NCBI GenBank assembly: GCA_964639935.1
Contig: CAZXGT010000113.1
Location: 1-7,050, forward strand
Origin: CALNYS01 sp964639935
GTDB lineage: Bacteria > Planctomycetota > Phycisphaerae > Phycisphaerales > UBA1924
Length of the DNA stretch: 7,050 nucleotides
Reading direction: 5' to 3'
The notes beneath the pieces were generated by a model. It was not told where the DNA came from. It made no database searches and saw nothing but the letters and a program-made list of their open reading frames with translations. Below are positions 1-5,554 of the stretch, piece after piece; within the stretch, counting starts at the first letter, position 1; every line of letters begins with the position of its first letter. A program made the position numbers and the translations under genes.

Positions 1-2
1 CG

Positions 3-2144
3 GCGTGCGAGAGCGGCCCGGATCGCGCCACGTCGATGTCGCGCGACGGCGCGGTGTGGGCGTACCCGCAGGCCCCGCGCGCCGAGGTCGTGGATGTGCT
101 CCACGGCGTGAGCGTCGCGGACCCGTACCGGTGGATGGAGGATCAGGAGTCCCCCGAGCTCCGGCAGTGGATCGAGCAGGAGAACGCGGTGACCGACGCT
201 TACCTGGAGCGGATCCCGGAGCGTCGGGAGATCCGCGACCGGCTGACCGAGCTCTGGAACTACGAGCGGTGGGGTCTGCCCTATGAGGAGGGCGGGCGCT
301 GGTTCGTGAGCCGCAACGACGGTCTCCAGAATCAGAGCGTGCTCTACACGATGAGGTCGCTCGATGGCGAGATGCGCGTGCTGCTCGATCCCAACACGTT
401 CAGCGAGGACGGGACGATGGCGCTCTCGGGGACGGCGGTGAGCCCGGACGCCGAGCACATCGCCTACGGCGTTTCCGACGGCGGCTCGGACTGGCAGCGC
501 TGGCGGGTGCGCGACATCGAGACGGGCGAGGATCTCGACGAGACGCTCGAGTGGGTGAAGTTCTCGGGCGCGAGCTGGACGAAGGACGGCGAGGGCTTCT
601 TCTACAGCCGCTACCCGGCGCCCGAGAGCGGGCAGGAGGATCTGGCGGACACGAACTTCAACCAGAAGCTCTACTACCACCGCGTGGGCACGCCTCAGAG
701 CGAGGACGTGCTCGTGTACGAGCGTCCCGACAACCCGAAGATGGGCTTTGGCGCGAGCGTCACCGAGGACGGCCGGTACGTGATGATCAGCGTGTGGGAG
801 GGGTCGAGCCGGAACAACCGGTACTACTACATGGACCTCTCGGACGGCGTTCAGGGCGAGGTGGTCCGGTTGCTCGATGAGAACGACGCGCAGTACGGCT
901 TCGTTGGCAACGAGGGGCCGGTGTTCTACTTCTTCACGAACAGCGACGCGCCGATGGGTCGGCTGATCGCGATCGACTCGCGCGAGCCCGAGCGGGAGAA
1001 CTGGGCGACGGTGATCGCCGAGACCGACGACGCGCTCCGCGGCGTGAGCCACGTGGGCGGACGGTTCATCGCGAGCTACCTCGAGGACGCGCGGAGCTCG
1101 GTGCGGGTCTTCGAGACCGACGGGACGTTCGTGCGGAGCGTGGACCTGCCGGGCATCGGCTCGGCGAGCGGTTTCGGCGGGGACGTCGACGACGCGCAGA
1201 CGTTCTACAGCTTCTCGAGCTTCACGACGCCGAGCTCGATCTACCGCTACGACATCCAGACGGGCGAGAGCGAGCTGTGGCGGGCGCCGGAGCTGGACTG
1301 GGACCCGTCGATGTACACGACCGAGCAGGTGTTCTACCGCTCGGCGGACGGGACGCGGGTGCCGATGTTCATCAGCTACAAGAAGGGGACGCGGCGCGAC
1401 GGTCGCAACCCGACATACCTGTACGCCTACGGCGGGTTCAACATCCCGATCACCCCGCGGTTCAGCGTTCCGGACGCGGTGTGGATGGACATGGGGGGCG
1501 TGTACGCGGTCCCGAACATCCGCGGCGGGGGGGAGTACGGGAAGGCGTGGCACGAGGCGGGGACGAAGCTTCGCAAGCAGAACGTCTTCGACGATTTCAT
1601 CGCGGCGGCGGAGTACCTGGTCGACAACCGGTGGACGTCGACGCCGCGGCTGTCGATCGGCGGGCGCTCCAACGGCGGCCTGCTCGTGGGGGCGGCGATG
1701 ACGCAGCGGCCGGATCTCTTCGGCGCGGCGCTCCCGGGCGTGGGCGTGATGGACATGCTCCGGTTCCACAAGTTCACGATCGGCTGGGCGTGGACGAGCG
1801 ACTACGGCTCGCCGGACGACCCCACCGAGTTCCGGGCGCTGCACGCCTACTCGCCGTATCACAACCTGCGCCGCGGCGAGTGCTACCCGGCGACGATGAT
1901 CTACACGGCCGACCGGGACGACCGGGTGGTCCCGGCGCACAGCTTCAAGTTCGCGGCGGAGCTTCAGTGGGCGCAGTCGTGCGCGAACCCGACGCTGATC
2001 CGCATCGAGACGCGGGCCGGGCACGGGGCGGGCAAGCCCACGAGCAAGCGGATCGCGGAGTGGGCGGACCTGTGGTCGTTCCTGGTGGAGGAGCTGGAGT
2101 TTTCCCCCAACTGGGGTCGGGTTCGATCGGCTTTGGCGGAGTGA
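3..2144 (+). CDS. Prolyl oligopeptidase family serine peptidase (S9A), 5' end outside window, probable lipoprotein
   Basis: This is a prolyl oligopeptidase, which cleaves short proline-containing peptides on the carboxyl side of proline. Counting from the ATG at 36 (702 residues), the family N-terminal motif DPYRWMED is near residues 29-36, the beta-propeller spans about 75-430, and the alpha/beta-hydrolase domain follows. The catalytic triad is visible: Ser545 in GGRSNGGL, Asp628 in DRDDRVVP and His663 in AGHGAGKP. The oxyanion Tyr465 (YAYGGFN), Trp586 (AWTSDYG) and Arg630 match the substrate-site residues of the pig enzyme, so it should be active. The ATG at 36 has no ribosome binding site, and the frame is open to the window edge, reading A-C-E-S-G-P-D-R-A-T-S before that Met. 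Ala-Cys followed by a polar linker resembles the end of a lipoprotein signal peptide, so I infer an upstream start and membrane-attached export. The total length otherwise fits the family (about 700). The family call is secure; the start and location are inferred. Confidence 0.95.
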   Translation, partial: ACESGPDRATSMSRDGAVWAYPQAPRAEVVDVLHGVSVADPYRWMEDQESPELRQWIEQENAVTDAYLERIPERREIRDRLTELWNYERWGLPYEEGGRWFVSRNDGLQNQSVLYTMRSLDGEMRVLLDPNTFSEDGTMALSGTAVSPDAEHIAYGVSDGGSDWQRWRVRDIETGEDLDETLEWVKFSGASWTKDGEGFFYSRYPAPESGQEDLADTNFNQKLYYHRVGTPQSEDVLVYERPDNPKMGFGASVTEDGRYVMISVWEGSSRNNRYYYMDLSDGVQGEVVRLLDENDAQYGFVGNEGPVFYFFTNSDAPMGRLIAIDSREPERENWATVIAETDDALRGVSHVGGRFIASYLEDARSSVRVFETDGTFVRSVDLPGIGSASGFGGDVDDAQTFYSFSSFTTPSSIYRYDIQTGESELWRAPELDWDPSMYTTEQVFYRSADGTRVPMFISYKKGTRRDGRNPTYLYAYGGFNIPITPRFSVPDAVWMDMGGVYAVPNIRGGGEYGKAWHEAGTKLRKQNVFDDFIAAAEYLVDNRWTSTPRLSIGGRSNGGLLVGAAMTQRPDLFGAALPGVGVMDMLRFHKFTIGWAWTSDYGSPDDPTEFRALHAYSPYHNLRRGECYPATMIYTADRDDRVVPAHSFKFAAELQWAQSCANPTLIRIETRAGHGAGKPTSKRIAEWADLWSFLVEELEFSPNWGRVRSALAE

Positions 2145-2152
2145 AGGGGTCT

Positions 2153-2178
2153 CTCGGTCCCCGGCCCCGGGGGTCGAG
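2153..2178 (+). terminator. GC-rich hairpin after the peptidase gene, possible U-less terminator
   Basis: An 11-bp stem pairs 2153-2163 with 2168-2178 around the loop GCCC, with two G-U pairs; it begins 8 bases after the peptidase stop codon. No T-run follows, so it is not a canonical intrinsic terminator. It could be a U-less terminator or a 3'-end-stabilising hairpin. The position is persuasive, the mechanism is not proven. Confidence 0.5.
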
Positions 2179-2227
2179 GCTCGGCTGAATCTTGACCTTT
2201 CGGGGTGGAATTCGGGCCGCCCGGCGG

Positions 2228-2255
2228 TTGACCGGCGTCCTGAGAGTGTTATCGT
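2228..2255 (+). promoter_or_regulatory. Candidate sigma-70-like promoter for fusA
   Basis: TTGACC at 2228-2233 (5 of 6 to TTGACA) and TATCGT at 2250-2255 (4 of 6 to TATAAT) are separated by 16 bases. They lie in one of the least GC-rich patches between the peptidase and fusA. Transcription would start near 2262 and leave a leader of roughly 370 nt before the EF-G start. The -35 sits inside the short inverted repeat CGGT-TG-ACCG (2226-2235), which could be coincidental. TTGACC also occurs at 2192 and 2297, but neither copy has a matching -10 at the right distance. Confidence 0.35.
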
Positions 2256-2280
2256 TTGCGACTCAGCGGCTCCGGGCCGG

Positions 2281-2298
2281 ACGGCGTGATGCCGTTTT
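2281..2298 (+). other. Small hairpin followed by four T, possible weak attenuator in fusA leader
   Basis: ACGGC (2281-2285) pairs with GCCGT (2291-2295) around the loop GTGAT; the last T of the stem and the next three make TTTT. G-U pairing of 2279-2280 could extend the stem. It would lie about 20 nt downstream of the proposed transcription start. The stem is short and the T-run minimal, so termination here would be weak at best. Confidence 0.2.
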
Positions 2299-2341
2299 GA
2301 CCCGCCCGCGACATGTCATCCGAGACTGCAGGAGCGTCGTC

Positions 2342-2386
2342 ATGGAGAGTCCCACCGACGAGGACGACGCCCTCGGGCCTGGGTAG
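2342..2386 (+). CDS. Candidate 14-codon leader ORF upstream of fusA
   Basis: An ATG at 2342 opens a 14-residue ORF ending in TAG: MESPTDEDDALGPG. AGGAG at 2330-2334 lies 7 bases before the ATG, a better ribosome binding site than that of any full gene in the window. The peptide is acidic (five Asp/Glu) and hydrophilic, with no membrane segment or known motif. It lies between the candidate promoter and fusA, and its stop is only a few bases before a large hairpin (2393-2450), the geometry of a regulatory leader peptide. It shares the fusA frame but is separated from it by its stop codon. I recognise no family. The alternative is a chance ATG after a chance purine run; one short ORF cannot be tested by codon bias. 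Confidence 0.25.
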   Translation: MESPTDEDDALGPG

Positions 2387-2392
2387 ACGGAT

Positions 2393-2450
2393 TCGGCGCC
2401 AGCCGTCGTCGCCCCATCCGAGGGCGACGCGAGCGACGGCCAGAGGCCGA
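2393..2450 (+). other. Large stem-loop in the fusA leader
   Basis: GCCGTCGTCGCCC (2402-2414) pairs with GGGCGA (2422-2427) and CGACGGC (2434-2440): 13 perfect base pairs, a 7-nt loop (2415-2421) and one 6-nt bulge (2428-2433). An outer helix TCGGC/GCCGA (2393-2397 with 2446-2450) closes it across an internal loop. No T-run follows, so it is not an intrinsic terminator. It starts 7 bases after the mini-ORF stop and nearly 200 bases before fusA. It matches no riboswitch I know. A structural or regulatory leader element is the likeliest reading; GC-rich sequence does form hairpins by chance. Confidence 0.4.
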
Positions 2451-2532
2451 TCATCAGAGTGACGGCCGGTCGATTGCCGGTTCACCGCTCGCAGATTCAC
2501 AACCCGAGCCACGGCGGCCTGTCGGTTGATGC

Positions 2533-2619
2533 CGGGGCCCCGATTTCCCCGATCCGGACGTGCGGGAGCGAGAGCGCCGCCCGCTCGCCGGCCGGAAGCA
2601 CCTTTCCACCCCGATTCCC
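2533..2619 (+). repeat. Repeated CCCCGATT(T)CCC motif in fusA leader
   Basis: CCCCGATTTCCCC occurs at 2538-2550, running on into a second GAT (2551-2553), and CCCCGATTCCC recurs at 2609-2619 just before the fusA ribosome binding site. The first copy follows GGGG and can pair as CGGGG (2533-2537) with CCCCG (2547-2551). Function is unknown, and the copies may be fortuitous in C-rich leader sequence. Confidence 0.2.
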
Positions 2620-2626
2620 TAAGGGA
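2616..2626 (+). promoter_or_regulatory. fusA ribosome binding site within a small hairpin
   Basis: AAGGGA at 2621-2626 lies 9 bases before the ATG at 2636 and decides the EF-G start. TCCC (2616-2619) can pair with GGGA (2623-2626) over a TAA loop, so the ribosome binding site could be partly masked. The four-pair stem is weak by itself. Confidence 0.55.
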
Positions 2627-2635
2627 CCCGAAGCC

Positions 2636-4741
2636 ATGGACTTTTCCGTCATCCGCAACATCGGCATCTGCGCTCACATCGACGCGGGCAAAACGACCGT
2701 GACCGAGCGCATCCTGTTTTACACGGGCAAGAACTACAAGATGGGCGAGGTCCACGAGGGCACGGCCACGATGGACTTTCTCGAGGAGGAGCAGGAGCGC
2801 GGGATCACGATTCAGTCGGCCGCGACGACCTGCCCGTGGACGCACAAGGGCACGGACTACAAGATCAACCTGATCGACACCCCGGGCCACGTGGACTTCA
2901 CGATCGAGGTGGAGCGTTCGCTCCGCGTGCTCGACGGCGCGGTGGCGGTGTTCGACGGCAAGGAGGGCGTGGAGGCCCAGTCCGAGACGGTCTGGCGGCA
3001 GGCCGAGCGGTATCGCGTCCCGCGCATGTGCTTCATCAACAAGATGGACAAGCTGGGCGCGAACTTCGAGTTCAGCTTCAACTCGATCATCGAGCGCCTG
3101 GGCGCCAACCCGATCGCGGTGCAGATCCCGATCGGTCACGGGGACGACCTCGAGGGCATCGTCGACCTGATGGAGATGAGGGCGTTCTACTTCGACGCCT
3201 CCGAGCTCGGGGCCAAGGTGACCGAGGGCGACGTGCCCGACTCGCTCAAGGACACGGTCCAGGAGTGGCGTCAGCAGATGGTGGAGAAGATCGCCGAGCT
3301 CGACGACGAGCTCATGGAGAAGTACCTCGCCGACGAGGAGCTCTCGACGGCGGACCTGAAGGCGGCGCTGCGTCGCGGGACGATCGGGCTCAAGTGTCAG
3401 CCCGTGCTGTGCGGCTCGGCGCTCAAGAACATCGGCGTGCAGCGCCTGATCGACGCGGTCATCGAGTACCTGCCGGCCCCGAACGAGGTGCCCGAGGTGC
3501 AGGGCGTGGACCCGTCGGACAAGGACAGCAAGCTCACGCGTCCGCACGATGAGAACGCCCCGCTCTCGGCGCTGGTCTTCAAGGTCGTCTCCGACACCCA
3601 CGGCGATCTGACCTACGTGCGGGTCTACTCGGGCAAGCTCAAGAAGGGCGAGCGCGTGCTCAACCCGACCAACGGGAAGCGCGAGATCGTGTCCCGCATC
3701 TTCGAGATGCACGCGAAGGACCGTCAGGCCCTCGACGAGGCGGACGCCGGCGGCATCGTCGCGGTGATCGGCCTCAAGGATTCGGGCACGGGCGACACGC
3801 TCTGCGACCCGGACGATTCGATCATCCTCGAGCAGATGAACTTCCCGGAGCCGGTGATCTCGATGTCGATCGAGCCCAACACGGCCGACGACCGGCGCAA
3901 GCTGGGCGAGGCGCTGGTGGTGATCCGCCGCGAGGACCCCTCCTTCCGCTCGCAGTACGACGAGGAGACGGGGCAGACCATCATCTCGGGCATGGGCGAG
4001 CTGCACCTGGAGATCATCAAGAACAAGCTCGTCCGCGACATGAAGGTGGGCGTCGAGGTCGGCAAGCCGCGCGTCAGCTACCGCGAGGCGATCAGCCGCG
4101 GCGTCGACAACGTCCGCGGGAAGTTCGTCAAGCAGACGGGCGGCCGCGGTCAGTTCGGCGACGCGACGATCAACATCGAGCCCTTCACCGCGGAGCAGGC
4201 CGAGGAGGCCGAGCTCAAGTTCGACGGCAACGTCGCGTTTGAGAACAAGATCGTCGGCGGCGCCATCCCGAAGGAGTTCATCCCGTCGGTCGAGGTGGGC
4301 GTGCGTCAGACGGCGGCCTCGGGCGTTCTCGCCGGGTACCCGCTCATCAACATCAAGGTCTCGCTCGTCGACGGCTCTTACCACCCGGTCGACTCGTCGC
4401 AGGTGGCCTTCGAGCAGGCGGGGCGCCTGGCCCTCAACGAGGCGTGCCGGAAGGCGGGTGTGGATCTGCTCGAGCCGGTGATGAAGGTCGTTGTGACGAC
4501 GCCCGAGGATTTCATCGGCCCGGTGACAGGCGACCTCTCATCGCGCCGCGGTCTGGTCGTCGGTCAGGAGGAGCGCGGCAACACCCGGATCATCACGGCC
4601 GAGGTCCCGCTCTCTGAGATGTTCGGCTACGTGACGACGCTCCGCAGCCTCACGCAGGGCCGTGCGAACTCCTCCATGGAGCCGCTCGAGTACCGCCCGC
4701 TCCCGCCGAACCTGGCCAAGGAGGTCGTGGAGGCCACCTGA
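2636..4741 (+). CDS. fusA: Elongation factor G
   Basis: EF-G is the cytoplasmic GTPase that drives tRNA-mRNA translocation on the ribosome and, with RRF, subunit recycling. The 701 residues match the family (E. coli 704). G-domain motifs are complete: AHIDAGKT at 13-20, RGIT at 55-58, DTPGH at 81-85, NKMD at 135-138 and GSAL at 260-263. Domain II follows at about 310-400, domain III at 405-480 with SGMGELHLEI at 451-460, domain IV at about 483-605 with TGGRGQFG at 501-508, and a C-terminal domain V with GDLSSRRG. The frame stays open upstream to a GTG at 2459, but conservation begins at MDFSVIRNIG, AAGGGA sits 9 bases before this ATG, and the upstream codons lack the strong G/C third-position bias, so I start at 2636. 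It stands alone rather than next to rpsL, rpsG and tuf. It looks like a conventional EF-G I with no missing key residue, though a second paralogue elsewhere cannot be excluded. Confidence 0.97.
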   Translation: MDFSVIRNIGICAHIDAGKTTVTERILFYTGKNYKMGEVHEGTATMDFLEEEQERGITIQSAATTCPWTHKGTDYKINLIDTPGHVDFTIEVERSLRVLDGAVAVFDGKEGVEAQSETVWRQAERYRVPRMCFINKMDKLGANFEFSFNSIIERLGANPIAVQIPIGHGDDLEGIVDLMEMRAFYFDASELGAKVTEGDVPDSLKDTVQEWRQQMVEKIAELDDELMEKYLADEELSTADLKAALRRGTIGLKCQPVLCGSALKNIGVQRLIDAVIEYLPAPNEVPEVQGVDPSDKDSKLTRPHDENAPLSALVFKVVSDTHGDLTYVRVYSGKLKKGERVLNPTNGKREIVSRIFEMHAKDRQALDEADAGGIVAVIGLKDSGTGDTLCDPDDSIILEQMNFPEPVISMSIEPNTADDRRKLGEALVVIRREDPSFRSQYDEETGQTIISGMGELHLEIIKNKLVRDMKVGVEVGKPRVSYREAISRGVDNVRGKFVKQTGGRGQFGDATINIEPFTAEQAEEAELKFDGNVAFENKIVGGAIPKEFIPSVEVGVRQTAASGVLAGYPLINIKVSLVDGSYHPVDSSQVAFEQAGRLALNEACRKAGVDLLEPVMKVVVTTPEDFIGPVTGDLSSRRGLVVGQEERGNTRIITAEVPLSEMFGYVTTLRSLTQGRANSSMEPLEYRPLPPNLAKEVVEAT

Positions 4742-4757
4742 TCGGGGTGACCCGATC
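4740..4757 (+). terminator. Hairpin overlapping the fusA stop codon
   Basis: GATCGGG (4740-4746) pairs perfectly with CCCGATC (4751-4757) around GTGA, a GNRA-type tetraloop that is especially stable in RNA. It overlaps the TGA stop. GATC recurs at 4763-4766, so GATCGG/CCGATC (4754-4759 with 4761-4766, tight loop) could compete with it. No T-run follows (TCTCTCCC), so it may act as a 3'-end stabiliser rather than a terminator. Confidence 0.4.
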
Positions 4758-4855
4758 GGGCCGATCTCTCCCTGCAGCGGTCCAGATTGCGTGATTTTCG
4801 GTCTTTTTGGTCGGGGTGAGGCGGCGGAGCCCGATACTACGGCTGAATCTCCTCC

Positions 4856-4903
4856 CGGCGGCCCGCGCGTCTTCTTACAGGCGTCGCGGGCCGTTGCTTT
4901 TTT
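4856..4903 (+). terminator. Intrinsic terminator between fusA and the adenosyltransferase
   Basis: The arms 4856-4867 and 4885-4896 form a 12-bp stem with a perfect core (CGGCCCGCG/CGCGGGCCG), two G-U pairs near the base and a 17-nt loop. The run CTTTTTT (T6 at 4898-4903) follows directly. This is the canonical rho-independent layout on the + strand. It should end the fusA transcript about 160 nt after its stop and separate it from the next operon. I see no B12-box or other cobalamin-riboswitch signature in 4742-4948. Confidence 0.8.
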
Positions 4904-4920
4904 GGCGGGATCGGTATTCT
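4894..4920 (+). promoter_or_regulatory. Tentative promoter for the adenosyltransferase-phosphatase operon
   Basis: TATTCT at 4915-4920 (4 of 6 to the -10 consensus) lies 29 bases before the ATG at 4949. The only upstream partner is TTGCTT at 4894-4899, a weak -35 at a short 15-base spacing that overlaps the terminator tail. A promoter is expected somewhere here because the strong terminator precedes the operon; this assignment is tentative. Confidence 0.25.
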
Positions 4921-4948
4921 GGGTGGGATTGAAGAAAGCGAGGCGCGG

Positions 4949-5554
4949 ATGGTTCGTCTGACAAAGATCTACACCCGAAGCGGGGACGGCGGCGAGACGA
5001 TGCTGGGGGACGGCTCGATGGCGGGCAAGGACTCAGCGCGCATCGAGGCGATGGGAGCGGTGGACGAGGCGAACGCGGCGATCGGCCTGGCCGCGGCGGC
5101 GGCGTCCGGGTCGGGGCACGAGAGTCTGCTCGAGCACCTGATGAACGACCTCTTCGACGTTGGCGCGGATCTTTGCGCGCCGTTCTCGGTCGAGGAGCCC
5201 GAGGGCGAACGGCTGCGGATGCGCGAGGAGGACGCCTCTCGGCTCGAGGGGTGGATCGACGAGCTCAACGAGCCGCTCGGCGCGCTCGAGAGCTTTGTGC
5301 TGCCGGGCGGGACGGAGCTCTCGGCGCGGCTCCACGTGGCGCGGACGCACGTGCGCCGGGCGGAGCGGCGGATCGCGGCGCTGATCGAGGCCGAGCCGGG
5401 GCGGGTGAACAAGGCGGCGCTGATCTTCATCAACCGCCTGAGCGATCTGCTCTTCGTGCTCGCGCGGCGCGCCAACGACGACGGGGCGCGGGACGTTCTG
5501 TGGAAGCCGGGGGGTGAGCGGGCGAAGAAGCCGTCGGGGGATGAGGGCGGATGA
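4949..5554 (+). CDS. PduO-type cob(I)alamin adenosyltransferase
   Basis: The enzyme transfers the 5'-deoxyadenosyl group of ATP to cob(I)alamin, making adenosylcobalamin in the cytoplasm for enzymes such as methylmalonyl-CoA mutase or class II ribonucleotide reductase. Family signatures appear in order across 201 residues: the ATP-binding N-terminal segment KIYTRSGDGGET (6-17), GAVDEANA (36-43), NDLFDVGADL (66-75), FVLPGGTELS (116-125), RRAER (136-140) with the key arginines, NRLSDLLF (162-169) and LWKPG (184-188). The usual GSRVxK is GSMAGK here (22-27), replacing one basic residue. The length is typical of stand-alone trimeric ATRs, with a short polar tail. MVRLTKIYTR is the expected start; GCGAGG a few bases upstream is a modest ribosome binding site. 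The gene follows a terminator and overlaps the phosphatase by an ATGA. It could be named pduO, cobO-like or MMAB-like; no pdu genes are nearby, so I give no symbol. Confidence 0.95.
   Translation: MVRLTKIYTRSGDGGETMLGDGSMAGKDSARIEAMGAVDEANAAIGLAAAAASGSGHESLLEHLMNDLFDVGADLCAPFSVEEPEGERLRMREEDASRLEGWIDELNEPLGALESFVLPGGTELSARLHVARTHVRRAERRIAALIEAEPGRVNKAALIFINRLSDLLFVLARRANDDGARDVLWKPGGERAKKPSGDEGG

Noticed and set aside
1277..2188. 303-codon + strand frame inside the peptidase gene
   Set aside because: It overlaps the catalytic domain in another frame and is low-complexity Gly/Arg-rich sequence. The peptidase frame carries the conserved triad.
2192..2302. Three TTGACC copies as a repeated operator
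   Set aside because: They are six bases long and unevenly spaced, and only the copy at 2228 has a reasonable -10. They are better explained as chance plus one promoter.
2263..2454. 63-codon minus-strand ORF in the fusA leader
   Set aside because: It has no ribosome binding site before its ATG, serine/arginine-rich composition, and overlaps the leader structures described.
2459..2635. In-frame N-terminal extension of EF-G from a GTG
   Set aside because: It has no ribosome binding site, many A/T third positions unlike the gene body, and family similarity begins at the ATG at 2636, which has AAGGGA in front.
2249..4384. 711-codon open frame on the minus strand opposite fusA
   Set aside because: It lies almost wholly antisense to a well-conserved EF-G gene. 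Its Arg/Leu/Asp/Val-rich wording is the usual product of reading G/C-biased codons backwards, and no domain is recognisable.
4742..4948. Cobalamin riboswitch before the adenosyltransferase
   Set aside because: I looked for a B12-box-like conserved core and found none. The only clear structures are the stop-codon hairpin and the intrinsic terminator, which fit the end of fusA.
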